The notes under the pieces are model-generated. The model had not been told where the DNA came from. It saw nothing but the letters and a program-made list of their open reading frames with translations, and ran no database searches. The translations under genes were made by a program, and so were the position numbers. A stretch of 37,141 nt of DNA. It comes from Aporhodopirellula sallentina SM41. GTDB lineage: Bacteria; Planctomycetota; Planctomycetia; Pirellulales; Pirellulaceae. The stretch lies in contig NZ_ANOH01000399.1 in the NCBI RefSeq assembly GCF_000346505.1, positions 1-37,141 on the forward strand. Direction: 5' to 3'. Shown here one piece after another: positions 1-7,414 of this stretch (position 1 is the stretch's first letter; every line of letters starts with the position of its first letter).

Positions 1-13
1 GCCCCACCCCAAA

Positions 14-58
14 CGTTCGCGGCACGATTGCCGATCTCCCCTTGCCGTACCGCGAACG
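14..58. terminator. Inverted repeat downstream of HEAT gene
   Basis: A 9-bp perfect inverted repeat, CGTTCGCGG at 14-22 and CCGCGAACG at 50-58, with a 27-nt loop. It lies about 40 bases past the stop of the minus-strand HEAT gene, a position that fits a transcription end. There is no T-run, so intrinsic termination is only an inference. Confidence 0.4.
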
Positions 59-97
59 GGAACGCTCTCTAGAACACATGGGCTCGTTGACGGCGTG

Positions 98-601
98 TTA
101 CCGAGCGACAACTCCCACTTTGAGTTCCCGCAACGCACGATAAGCAGCAACCGGCGCCGACAACTTGGGTTCGAATCCCTCGAGCGCGGACATTACCGGT
201 GCGATGATCTCTTCGTGGAGGTCAAGCTTGCGAAAACCCTTGAGGCAATGATGAGCCACTTTGCAATATTCGAGCGACTTGCAGTCTTTCGCGATGCCAC
301 TGAGTGCCGCCGACAACCCGACGTCACCCAAACTGGCGATCCCTTCAGCGGCCAACCAAGCAACCTCATCGTCGGAGTCCGTCATCGCGTGCACCAACGG
401 CAACGCGGCGACAGGATCACCGATTTCAGTGAGAGCCTTCGCGGCTTCCCACCGAACGCGTTTGCGCGGATCGACCAATTCACCGACCAGCGCTCGCACA
501 ACATCGGGTCCGCGTTTCGCCACCAAACGGTTCCGGGCTTGCTCACGAATCACTCCATCATCGGAAGCCAAATCTGCCACCCAATTATCGATCGTATTCA
601 T
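98..601 (-). CDS. HEAT-repeat protein
   Basis: A 167-aa soluble protein made almost wholly of HEAT-type helical pairs. Three units are easy to see: residues ~25-55 (VVRALVGELVDPRKRVRWEA), ~56-88 (AALPLVHAMTDSDDEVAWLA) and ~90-125. Each has the usual pattern of an Asp/Pro turn followed by VRWEAAKAL or VAWLAAEGI. Such proteins act as scaffolds or, in the PBS-lyase/HEAT_2 group, as small regulators; no catalytic residues are seen. There is no signal peptide, so it is probably cytoplasmic. The gene stands alone, facing away from the SpoIIAA-like gene. The family is secure; the specific role is unknown. Confidence 0.8.
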   Translation of the reverse strand: MNTIDNWVADLASDDGVIREQARNRLVAKRGPDVVRALVGELVDPRKRVRWEAAKALTEIGDPVAALPLVHAMTDSDDEVAWLAAEGIASLGDVGLSAALSGIAKDCKSLEYCKVAHHCLKGFRKLDLHEEIIAPVMSALEGFEPKLSAPVAAYRALRELKVGVVAR

Positions 602-900
602 GACAAGCCACCACCGTTAGCGTGCGAGAGGAAGAGATTCGCAGGTAGTGCAACTAACAGACCATCACACAACGTCTGCATCGCAGGCCGGCCATCCCCT
701 CGGCACATGCGGTCACCGCAAGCCGAAGTTGTTCGTCAAAGCCAACGTTTCACGGCATTTTATTAACCGACGGGAATCGTCACCAAACGCGAAAAACGTC
801 AACGATTATTAACGGTCGAACCGCCCCAGAGTTTCGTTGAGATGTGCAATAATGCGATTGTGTCACAATTCCCGCACACCCGGAAACGGAGCAAGCACTG
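602..900. other. Intergenic region between divergent genes
   Basis: No convincing gene. It must hold the promoters of the HEAT gene (-) and the SpoIIAA-like gene (+). A possible Shine-Dalgarno (GGAG, near 890) precedes the ATG at 901. No clear -35/-10 pair can be assigned. Confidence 0.5.
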
Positions 901-1260
901 ATGTCGTTCCAGATCATCGAACACGCCAACGGCAAGATTATCGAAATAGCGATCACCGGCAAACTGTCGGCGGAAGCCTACGAAGCATTCCTTCCAACGA
1001 TCGAAACCAAGATCAATGAATTTGGCAAAGTGCGAATGCTGGTCATCCTTCATGACTTTCACGGATGGGATGCCGCCGCACTGTGGGAAGACATCAAATT
1101 CGACTGGAAACATCACTCGCACATCGAACGACTCGCCTTGGTCGGCGAATCGAAATGGGAAAAAGGAATGGCGACTTTCTGCAAACCATTCACGTCGGCA
1201 GATGTTCAATACTTCGAACAATCTCAACTCGAAGAAGCCCGAACCTGGATCACGCAGTAA
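901..1260 (+). CDS. SpoIIAA-like / STAS-SEC14 fold protein
   Basis: A 119-aa protein of the SpoIIAA-like family (PF11964), whose members have a STAS/SEC14-like alpha/beta fold. Seen here: a beta-rich start (IIEHANGKIIEIAITGKL), the family's central strand plus DFHGWD (VRMLVILHDFHGWDAAALWE), then DIKFDWKHHSHIERLALVG and a C-terminal strand-helix ending in EEARTWI. The length is typical of single-domain members. No enzymatic activity is established for the family; regulatory or lipid-binding roles have been proposed. There is no signal peptide. It sits ~390 bp before the Anbu gene with an inverted repeat between them, so probably a separate transcript. Confidence 0.85.
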   Translation: MSFQIIEHANGKIIEIAITGKLSAEAYEAFLPTIETKINEFGKVRMLVILHDFHGWDAAALWEDIKFDWKHHSHIERLALVGESKWEKGMATFCKPFTSADVQYFEQSQLEEARTWITQ

Positions 1261-1651
1261 TCGCTTTCGGACCAGCAGACAGCGACCTGGCTACGATCTC
1301 TCCCGTCGATCGATGTAGCCTGGTTAACGCCAAACAACCGGGCCGATGAACGACCAGCGACCACTTCGGACAAACAACGCTCAATCATGACCGCCTGCCG
1401 GCTCGCCGAACGTACGCGAACGGTTGGTATTTTGATTGAGCGTCGAATGTGGCACGCATTGTGCTTTGCTGTGCCTATCGCTGAGCAACTCGCAATGACC
1501 GCGTTATTGAATGCGTTTTGCCCACAATGCAGTTGAGGCGGATAATGCCCCAGTCGCAACCGTGACGGAAGATTCGATGCAAATCGATGGCGGCTTTCTC
1601 ACAGTGGTTTCAAATTAGTGACATTCAAACTACGACCATTTGAGAGCAGGT
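1261..1651. other. Intergenic region upstream of Anbu gene
   Basis: About 390 bases without a credible gene. Apart from the long inverted repeat listed separately, only the Shine-Dalgarno-like GAGCAGG (1644-1650) before the Anbu ATG is recognisable. Confidence 0.5.
1377..1443. repeat. 11-bp inverted repeat
   Basis: ACGCTCAATCA at 1377-1387 and its exact complement TGATTGAGCGT at 1433-1443 are separated by 45 bases. It lies ~117 bp after the SpoIIAA-like gene and ~210 bp before the Anbu gene. Either a transcription end or a long-arm RNA structure is possible. Confidence 0.45.
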
Positions 1652-2383
1652 ATGACATTTTGCGTCGGTATCAAAGTGGAAGAGGGGATCGTTGCGCTCG
1701 CTGACACGCGGATCGTGAAAGGCAGCGAGCAAGTCAACAAGCAGAAGCTCGCGGAATTTCAACACGCCGGACAATCCCTCTTCACCATGACCAGCGGATT
1801 GCGGTCGGTCCGAGATAAAACACTGACCTACGTCGACGAAACGCTACGCAACGAAGAAAGCACTCGCGATCGCCTCTATCAATTCGCAAATCTGTTCGGC
1901 GAACAGCTCCGGCGAGTGAAGACAGAAGACGGTCCATCGCTCGCCGCGACGAACCATTCGTTTAACCTACACGCGATTATTGGCGGTCGTTTGAGCGCAG
2001 ACGCCAACCCACAGTTGTTCTATCTCTATCCGGAGGGCAACTGGGTCGAAGCGGCCGTCGATTCGCCGTACTTCATGATCGGCCGGACCTACTACGGCAA
2101 ACCGATTCTCGATCGACTCCTGCGGTTCGACACGCCACTCTCGGTTGCCGTGGCGCTCGCCTTTCTCGCTTTCGATGCGACACGCACGAGCGTTACGGAC
2201 GTGGACTACCCGGTTGATCTTGCCGTGCTGAGCAACGATGGATCGTCGCCTCGATTCCAACGCTTTACCGAAACCGAACTCGCCCCGATCTCGACGCAGT
2301 GGACACACGCACTGACCGAATCGCTTAAACAATTACCCATGCAGTGGGCGGCCCCACTCCTTCCGACACCTATTACCCCATAA
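1652..2383 (+). CDS. Anbu, proteasome-related Ntn hydrolase
   Basis: A 243-aa proteasome-fold protein of the Anbu (ancestral beta subunit) group. The start MTFCV places Thr directly after Met, as needed for an N-terminal nucleophile after Met removal. Counting Thr as 1, Asp falls at 17 (ALADTR) as in proteasome beta subunits; Lys29 or Lys31 would serve as the catalytic Lys, one to two residues earlier than in the Anbu sequences I recall. The ATG at 1652 with GAGCAGG at 1644-1650 is preferred over a TTG 12 bases upstream, which would bury the nucleophile. Four bases later begins a transglutaminase-fold gene, a known partner of Anbu. HslV is unlikely because no HslU is present. The substrate is unknown. 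Confidence 0.85.
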   Translation: MTFCVGIKVEEGIVALADTRIVKGSEQVNKQKLAEFQHAGQSLFTMTSGLRSVRDKTLTYVDETLRNEESTRDRLYQFANLFGEQLRRVKTEDGPSLAATNHSFNLHAIIGGRLSADANPQLFYLYPEGNWVEAAVDSPYFMIGRTYYGKPILDRLLRFDTPLSVAVALAFLAFDATRTSVTDVDYPVDLAVLSNDGSSPRFQRFTETELAPISTQWTHALTESLKQLPMQWAAPLLPTPITP

Positions 2384-2387
2384 CATC

Positions 2388-3218
2388 ATGACTGAAATCA
2401 GTATCGGCAGCACGCTCGAGTACGACGTGCGGACAACGACCATTTTCCTATTCAAGATCGCTGCCGGATGGACACCACATCAACGCGTCCATAACGAACA
2501 GTTGACATTCGATCCGCTGCTCGATGTCGAAGCGTGCCAAGTTGGTGCGGAAGGAAACCGGCTCCACCGAGTCGTTGTCGAACCCTGCCAATTGTCAATT
2601 CAATACCAAGCCCAGGTGGAGCTAACGCCCGACATCGATTCGCCCAACACAGTCGGCGAGTCACGTCCCGCGGACATGCCTCCGGAGGTGTTGACCTACA
2701 TGAACCCGAGTCGTTACTGCGAAAGTGACTTGTTGGGCCGTTTCGCATTTGAGGAGTTCGGCAACCTCCCCAGAGGCTTCAGCCGTGTGCAAGCGATCTG
2801 CGATTGGGTCTACAAACAACTCGACTACACCCCGGGAAGCACGAACGCGACGACAACCGCCGCGGATGTTCTCCTGCAACGCACCGGCGTTTGCCGTGAC
2901 TACGCTCACCTCGCAATCACACTCTGTCGAGGCGTTGGAATCCCTGCGCGATATGTCTCGGGGTACGCTGTCAATCTTCAACCGCCGGACTACCACGGAT
3001 TCGTCGAAGCGTTCTTAGATGGTCAGTGGTATCTCTTCGATCCGACGCGATTGGCCTCGACGACCGGATTGGTTCGGATCGGTGTGGGGCGTGACGCGGC
3101 GGACGTTGCGTTCTCGACGCTCACCGGATCTGCCGTCCTGAAGCAGAAGAACGTCTGGGCCAACTTCGCCGACACCCACCCCAACGCGAACCACGCCTCC
3201 GCCGTGTCCATTTCTTAG
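2388..3218 (+). CDS. Transglutaminase-like cysteine protease
   Basis: A 276-aa protein with an N-terminal beta domain (Bact_transglu_N type, residues ~1-110) and a C-terminal transglutaminase core. The catalytic triad is visible: Cys in TGVCRDYAHL, His in DYHGFVEAF and Asp in YLFDPTR. No signal peptide, so a cytoplasmic peptidase or amide hydrolase is likely. It begins 4 bases after the Anbu stop and is almost certainly co-transcribed. In Anbu loci of other bacteria this family is one of four common neighbours, together with alpha-E and circularly permuted ATP-grasp proteins; those two are absent here. The reaction and substrate are not known. Confidence 0.88.
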   Translation: MTEISIGSTLEYDVRTTTIFLFKIAAGWTPHQRVHNEQLTFDPLLDVEACQVGAEGNRLHRVVVEPCQLSIQYQAQVELTPDIDSPNTVGESRPADMPPEVLTYMNPSRYCESDLLGRFAFEEFGNLPRGFSRVQAICDWVYKQLDYTPGSTNATTTAADVLLQRTGVCRDYAHLAITLCRGVGIPARYVSGYAVNLQPPDYHGFVEAFLDGQWYLFDPTRLASTTGLVRIGVGRDAADVAFSTLTGSAVLKQKNVWANFADTHPNANHASAVSIS

Positions 3219-3322
3219 CGCCAATCCGAGCCCTCATCTGCGAGCCGGCACTGACGGATAGAGCGTTCGTCTCAAATTCGATCTTGACGCGATCGGATCA
3301 TGGAGCGTGTCCCCCAACCTCA

Positions 3323-3368
3323 ATGCGCAGGCCCCTCGATGCGCAGGCCCCTGATGCGCAGGCCCACA
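3323..3368 (+). repeat. Three-unit tandem repeat, 15-16 bp
   Basis: The unit ATGCGCAGGCCCCT occurs at 3323, 3339 and 3354, the last ending CCCACA. Intergenic, between the transglutaminase and OYE genes. Confidence 0.7.
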
Positions 3369-3487
3369 GTGCACTGAAACGCTGCCATTGCGGCAGGCCA
3401 TCGTTTCCATTGATGCACGGACACCGCTCCGGAAAACAGGCCCGTATTGTGGCGGCTAACGCATCGAAAACGTTATTGACAATCACG

Positions 3488-3574
3488 TGGCCGATGTCGC
3501 CTGACTTCGGCGGCCTGGACTCTGGCGACAACCGCCCACAGGGATCGGACATCTCCCGTTTCAAAATGATCTAA
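3488..3574 (+). repeat. Dispersed intergenic repeat, copy A
   Basis: One of five copies in this window of an ~80-bp element that starts near ATGTCGCCAGACTTCGG and ends near TTTCAAAATG(C)YCTA. This copy is full length but diverged in its middle (GACAACCGCCCACAGG). It lies just upstream of the OYE gene. Confidence 0.75.
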
Positions 3575-3605
3575 CTAACTACCCAGTAAAAGAATAGCCC
3601 CGACG

Positions 3606-4685
3606 ATGAGCAAACTGTTTGAACCTCTTTCGATCAAAGATGTCACCCTGCGAAACCGAGTGGCGGTGTCGCCCATGTGCCAATATTCGTCCGACGACGG
3701 GTTACCCAACGATTGGCATTTCGTGCACCTCGGCTCTCGCGCGGTCGGCGGTGCCGGCTTGGTTGTCGTGGAAGCTACCGCGGTCTCGCCTGAAGGTCGA
3801 ATCAGTCCGGCGGATAGCGGAATCTATACCGACGATCACATCGAACCGTTCGCGAAGATCAATCGCTTCATGGAAGAACACGGCGCCGTGCCGGGCATCC
3901 AGCTAGCACATGCCGGCCGCAAGGCGAGTGCACGACGTCCATGGGATGGCGACGATTCAATCCCAAACGAAGAAGGCGGTTGGGAGACGATCGCACCATC
4001 TGCGATCGCCTTCGGTGACAACCTTCCCAAAACGCCTCGCGAGATGACGATTGATGACATTCAACGCGTCCAAACCAACTTTGTCGATTCGGCCAAACGT
4101 GCGCTCGCGGCAGGCTTCCGCTTCCTCGAAATCCATTTTGCCCATGGATACCTCGCTCACGAATTCTATTCCCCCCTCTCCAACAAGCGGGACGACGCCT
4201 ACGGCGGCAGCTTTGAAAACCGATGCCGCTTTCTCATCGAAACACTGTCCGCCGTTCGTGAGGTATGGCCTGCCAACCTTCCCCTCGCAGCCCGGCTGTC
4301 GGTGACCGACTGGACCGAAGGCGGAGTCACCATCGAAGAGTCCATCGAACTCACTCGGAAACTCAAAGACGCCGGACTAGACATGCTCGACGTCAGTCAC
4401 GGTTTTGTGACGCCCGGTGTCGACAACGTTCCCTGGTCTCCAGGCATGATGCTCCCGCACGCAGATCGCATCCGTCGAGAAGTCGACATCATGACGACCA
4501 CGAGCTGGCTGATCACCGATGCCAAGCAAGCCGAAAAAGCGATCACCAACAACCAAGTCGACATGGTCATGCTAGGTCGCGAATTGTTGCGTGACCCTTA
4601 CTGGCCTTATCACGCGGCGAAAGAACTCGGCGACGACACGGCAAACGACATCCTGCCGGTACAGTACGCACGAGCAGTTCAGTAG
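3606..4685 (+). CDS. Old yellow enzyme family ene-reductase (YqjM/NamA-like)
   Basis: A 359-aa FMN-dependent NAD(P)H:flavin oxidoreductase of the TIM-barrel OYE family. It fits class III (YqjM-like): Cys25 and Tyr27 in SPMCQYS, the GIQLAHAGRKAS segment, and the His pair H177/H180 in EIHFAHGYLAHEF followed by SPLSNKRDDAYGG. These enzymes reduce activated C=C bonds of enals, enones or nitro compounds, often in detoxification or redox stress; the native substrate here cannot be told. Length is normal and there is no signal peptide. It is a single-gene unit, preceded by a dispersed repeat and followed by two hairpins. Confidence 0.92.
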   Translation: MSKLFEPLSIKDVTLRNRVAVSPMCQYSSDDGLPNDWHFVHLGSRAVGGAGLVVVEATAVSPEGRISPADSGIYTDDHIEPFAKINRFMEEHGAVPGIQLAHAGRKASARRPWDGDDSIPNEEGGWETIAPSAIAFGDNLPKTPREMTIDDIQRVQTNFVDSAKRALAAGFRFLEIHFAHGYLAHEFYSPLSNKRDDAYGGSFENRCRFLIETLSAVREVWPANLPLAARLSVTDWTEGGVTIEESIELTRKLKDAGLDMLDVSHGFVTPGVDNVPWSPGMMLPHADRIRREVDIMTTTSWLITDAKQAEKAITNNQVDMVMLGRELLRDPYWPYHAAKELGDDTANDILPVQYARAVQ

Positions 4686-4795
4686 CGGCACTGGAGAGAC
4701 CGCTGCGTCCACGGGCGAATCGCTCGAACCGTCTCCGGCGTGAAAAGCGCGTGGGCAAACAACACCAGCGTTCACCGCCGTTCTTAAGAGAACGA

Positions 4796-4815
4796 GCTCG
4801 CTAGAACGAGCGAGC
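4796..4815. terminator. 7-bp hairpin after OYE gene
   Basis: GCTCGCT (4796-4802), loop AGAACG, AGCGAGC (4809-4815): a perfect 7-bp stem in the gap between convergent genes. A terminator role is plausible from position, though no T-run follows. Confidence 0.45.
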
Positions 4816-4826
4816 CAGCGTCCAAC

Positions 4827-4881
4827 GGTTGTCGTTGAACCTCACCCAAAGGGTAAAGACGCCTGAGTCTCAACGACAACC
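4827..4881. terminator. 12-bp perfect inverted repeat
   Basis: GGTTGTCGTTGA at 4827-4838 matches the exact complement TCAACGACAACC at 4870-4881, loop 31 nt. It lies between convergent genes, so it could end transcription from both sides. It is the second hairpin in 90 bases. Confidence 0.5.
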
Positions 4882-4901
4882 TGCCAAGTTGCAGACAGAT
4901 A

Positions 4902-5000
4902 AGGGCATTTTGAAATGGGACGTATCCGATCCGTGTAGCTGAATTCACCGAATCCAGGGCATTGAATCCAGGGCACCAAAGTCTGGCGACATCGGCTACG
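4902..5000 (-). repeat. Dispersed intergenic repeat, copy B
   Basis: Minus-strand copy of the ~80-bp element. It carries an internal direct duplication of GAATCCAGGGCA (4950-4961 and 4964-4975), which makes it longer than the other copies. Its far end stops 17 bases short of the lipoprotein stop codon. Confidence 0.78.
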
Positions 5001-5017
5001 TCTTTTTCAGCAACGCT

Positions 5018-5212
5018 CTAGCCCTTCGGGTTGGCGGAGTAGTTTGCTTCCGCTTCTTCGTACCCGGCCGCGGCTGCTTTTTCAGATTCTTCCACCATCT
5101 GTCGATACTGTTCGATCTCCGAAAGAGACGCCCCTTCAGCAACATTGGTAGGTTCCGAATCTCCGCAACCCACGATAAGTGCCAACCCAAACAGAAGGAA
5201 TAACATTCTCAC
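5018..5212 (-). CDS. Small lipoprotein
   Basis: A 64-aa protein with a classical lipoprotein leader: MRMLFLLFGLALIVGCGDSE, with lipobox VGC and Cys at residue 16. The mature part is about 48 residues, acidic, with one predicted helix (SLSEIEQYRQMVEESEKAAA). It should be anchored by lipid in the envelope. No domain is recognised. It lies ~305 bp downstream of, and on the same strand as, a DUF1559 gene; small lipoproteins beside DUF1559 genes are common in planctomycetes as I recall, so a shared transcript is possible. An alternative overlapping frame (4996-5190) lacks any such leader. Confidence 0.75.
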   Translation of the reverse strand: MRMLFLLFGLALIVGCGDSEPTNVAEGASLSEIEQYRQMVEESEKAAAAGYEEAEANYSANPKG

Positions 5213-5517
5213 TTTAAATGGTCCGTAACTTGAATGAAATCGAATGAACTAATGGGCAAGCGATTACCGCCTTCCGAACCAATACGCCCCATTTTGAGTG
5301 CCCCTGATCCGCGATTAACAGCCTTGCCCCCACAACGACGCCCACACAATAGATCCCAGACAACGACTCATGTCACCTGAAATTTCGCCGAGGGCGTCAA
5401 CACATCGGGTTTGAAACGCGGAAGCGATACAGCACGCTTCCGCGTTCAAATCCAATTCTTTCATGAGAACGCACCGCCGAGATTACGCCAACGGCGGCAA
5501 CGTTCTCCACACATCGA
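5213..5517. other. Spacer between DUF1559 and lipoprotein genes
   Basis: Non-coding as far as can be seen. Its main feature is the strong hairpin at 5410-5450. No separate promoter for the lipoprotein is evident. Confidence 0.5.
5410..5450. terminator. Strong 16-bp hairpin downstream of DUF1559 gene
   Basis: TTTGAAACGCGGAAGCG (5410-5426), loop ATACAGCA, CGCTTCCGCGTTCAAA (5435-5450). Sixteen pairs with a single bulged A. It lies ~70 bases after the DUF1559 stop on the minus strand. It could terminate, or stabilise the upstream mRNA while allowing some read-through into the lipoprotein gene. Confidence 0.65.
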
Positions 5518-6777
5518 CTAGATTTCTTGGTCGATGACTTCCTTGGCGGCGCGAGTTCCCAACGCACCCCAGAGTCCCATCTTGCTCTTTCCGCCAGGAT
5601 TGAGCCATTTGTTGATCAACCACTCCGGCCGAGTCGTTGCCGTGTTCGCAGCACCGCTTTCGATCGAATCGGTGATGAACTTCACCGCACCGTCGGCCAT
5701 GAGGACGTGCACGCCACCTTGGTGACGGCTCGACGCACTCCACCAACCGTCGCCACCGGCGTTGAAGCCCGTGCAGACCGCGCTGTTTGGTGGGTTAGCG
5801 GTGAAGAAGCCCGAGAAGCACTGGTTGTAGTGTGCCCAACGGTAACCACGACCGTCGGTTGCACCGGCGGTAGCGTAGGAGCTGTTCCAGAACTGAGGAC
5901 GCAGCGGATCAATCTCAGGCTCGCAGCGGTTCTTCACTGGCGGGATGTCACGGATCGAGCTCCAACCGGATCCTTCAGACTGGTGGCTCAAAGCCATCGT
6001 GCGGTTGTCACGGTCACCGAGGTCAGTCGCAATCTCGCCTGCCGCGATCGTGTTTGCGAGACCATCGAGGATGTCACGGAACCGAGTCTTGTTGACACCA
6101 CGGAAGACACCGCGCTGCGATGCACGGCACTCTTCGACGAGATTGTCTTTGTGTTGCCAAACGCCACTGACACGTTGGAGGTCTCCCTCAGCACGGTCAC
6201 AGCAGTCACCCAAGCAAGCTGCATAGTTGGTTCGTCCGAGCGACGGCAAACCTTTGCCCGGGTCGCTCGGGCAGCGAAGCGTCGGAATTTCAGTCGCCCA
6301 CGGGAAGTAAGCGATGTCTTCGGGAGTCGGCCCCATCGCCGGGAATGGAGCACCGGCGGCACGACGCGCTTGGACCGAACCGCTCGGGTTCGGAGCCGGT
6401 GGCGAGTTGCCGAGGGTATCCACATTCATCGGATTGGAGATCTGCTCCCAGATCGCCTGCTGCTCAATGAAAGGGGTCAGACCTACTAAGAAGCTCAGCT
6501 TGCTCATGTTCGACACCTCCGACGGACGCCACTGGTTCGCGGTCGTGTTGTCGATGGTACCACCACCATGCACAGGCAATTGCTTGTATGCCGAGTGATA
6601 GTTGTGGATCGCCAAACCGATCTGTTTGAAGTTGTTGCTGCAACTCATTCGACGAGCTGCCTCACGAGCGGCTTGAACAGCCGGGAGCAACAACCCGACG
6701 AGTACTCCAATAATTGCGATGACAACGAGCAGTTCCACTAGCGTGAAGGCTCGCCGTTTTGGCTGAGAGTGATTCAT
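5518..6777 (-). CDS. DUF1559 prepilin-like protein
   Basis: A 419-aa protein of the planctomycete DUF1559 (SBP_bac_10) family. It opens with a type IV pilin-like leader: short basic KRRA, then [20 protein letters not shown]; cleavage would be before Phe by a prepilin peptidase. The following [28 protein letters not shown] segment is diagnostic, and the C-terminal H-X9-DG box is present ([16 protein letters not shown]). The ATG at 6777 is chosen because GGAAGG precedes it; an upstream start would add 16 unrelated residues. These proteins are thought to be exported or anchored pseudopilins; their function is unproven. A small lipoprotein gene follows on the same strand. Confidence 0.92.
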   Translation of the reverse strand: MNHSQPKRRAFTLVELLVVIAIIGVLVGLLLPAVQAAREAARRMSCSNNFKQIGLAIHNYHSAYKQLPVHGGGTIDNTTANQWRPSEVSNMSKLSFLVGLTPFIEQQAIWEQISNPMNVDTLGNSPPAPNPSGSVQARRAAGAPFPAMGPTPEDIAYFPWATEIPTLRCPSDPGKGLPSLGRTNYAACLGDCCDRAEGDLQRVSGVWQHKDNLVEECRASQRGVFRGVNKTRFRDILDGLANTIAAGEIATDLGDRDNRTMALSHQSEGSGWSSIRDIPPVKNRCEPEIDPLRPQFWNSSYATAGATDGRGYRWAHYNQCFSGFFTANPPNSAVCTGFNAGGDGWWSASSRHQGGVHVLMADGAVKFITDSIESGAANTATTRPEWLINKWLNPGGKSKMGLWGALGTRAAKEVIDQEI

Positions 6778-6901
6778 AGGTACACCTTCCGAAAACGGGC
6801 GACAAGGAGAGATAAAGCAGCACAAAGAGGCTGCAACGGCGTGTTAACAACTAACACCCTACCGAACCTTATCGGAGTTCCGTTTTAAACGCGACACTTT
6901 T

Positions 6902-6928
6902 TGGACAATTTCCGTGTTTTTTTGTCCA
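6902..6928. promoter_or_regulatory. Operator-like inverted repeat TGGACAA-N13-TTGTCCA
   Basis: A perfect 7-bp inverted repeat (6902-6908 and 6922-6928) in AT-rich DNA ~125 bp upstream of the DUF1559 start. Size and spacing would suit a dimeric regulator. No binding protein can be named. Confidence 0.35.
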
Positions 6929-7250
6929 TTTTTCAGCACAGGGAATCTATAGGGCTGAACCACACGAACGAAGGTTGATAGTTGCATATGAAAATGCGGT
7001 TATTTTGGCACAGCACATGCATTGAGATGCCGAACTCCGCGCGGAAACCGCTGCCCGGTCGTTCTATTTGAGCAGCGATAAAGTCGCAAACGATTCGCGT
7101 CAGAATCAATTCGCACGAAGCGACCGCGCCACCTCCTGCCATTCATCCGGTGAATCTTGACACCGGGAAAGAGATGCAAGCGACTCCCGAGTCACGCCGG
7201 ACATCAGGTCGCGTTCAGCCCCGTAAATCTCGACCCCACACAATTACTCC

Positions 7251-7267
7251 TGCCCCTTTTCGGGGCA
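7251..7267. terminator. Short GC hairpin after alcohol dehydrogenase gene
   Basis: TGCCCC (7251-7256), loop TTTTC, GGGGCA (7262-7267). It lies ~150 bp downstream of the minus-strand alcohol dehydrogenase gene. A weak terminator candidate. Confidence 0.3.
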
Positions 7268-7414
7268 TCGTCTTTGATTGAGGGAGACTGCAAAGAGGGA
7301 CAGGCACCATTTCGCACCCTCTTCAGCCGGTCGGCGTTCACCGCAATTCACGCGAACCAACCGCGGCCAACGTCGGCCCGGTTCACCCATTGACCGAGGT
7401 CTCTCGGATCGAAT

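Larger units (their letters stand above)
3219..3605. other. Intergenic region with tandem and dispersed repeats
   Basis: Holds a three-unit tandem repeat and one copy of the dispersed ~80-bp repeat, both listed separately. Open frames that cross it (about 90 codons on both strands) derive from repeat sequence and look non-coding. Confidence 0.6.
4686..5017. other. Convergent intergenic region rich in hairpins
   Basis: Lies between the OYE gene (+) and the small lipoprotein gene (-). It contains two inverted repeats (4796-4815 and 4827-4881) and dispersed repeat copy B (4902-5000). Short open frames here are not supported. Confidence 0.6.
6778..7414. other. Long intergenic region upstream of DUF1559 gene
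   Basis: About 640 bases. It holds small inverted repeats at 6841-6857 (GTGTTA/TAACAC), at 6902-6928 and at 7251-7267. Open frames of 69 and 78 codons show no leader, motif or ribosome site and are not called. The promoter of the DUF1559 gene should be here. Confidence 0.5.

Noticed and set aside
166-180. GGGTTCGAATCCC, like a tRNA T-arm
   Set aside because: No acceptor, D or anticodon arms fit around it, and it lies in the coding frame of the HEAT gene (Gly-Phe-Glu-Pro).
95-766. Plus-strand open frame of 223 codons over the HEAT gene
   Set aside because: Antisense shadow: no motif, while the opposite frame has clear HEAT repeats.
1652-2383. Annotation as HslV or archaeal-type proteasome beta
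   Set aside because: The MTFCV start, ~243-aa length and transglutaminase neighbour fit Anbu; no HslU, Mpa/ARC or alpha subunit is present.
3298-3564. Open frames on both strands between the transglutaminase and OYE genes
   Set aside because: Formed by a tandem array and by dispersed repeat copy A; no protein-like features.
6933-7142. 69-codon minus frame, and a 78-codon plus frame at 7157-7393
   Set aside because: No leader, motif, ribosome site or neighbour logic supports either.
7296-7308. AGGGACAGGCACC, resembling sequence I recall beside REP-associated transposases
   Set aside because: A 13-base match from memory, with no paired palindrome and no transposase nearby.
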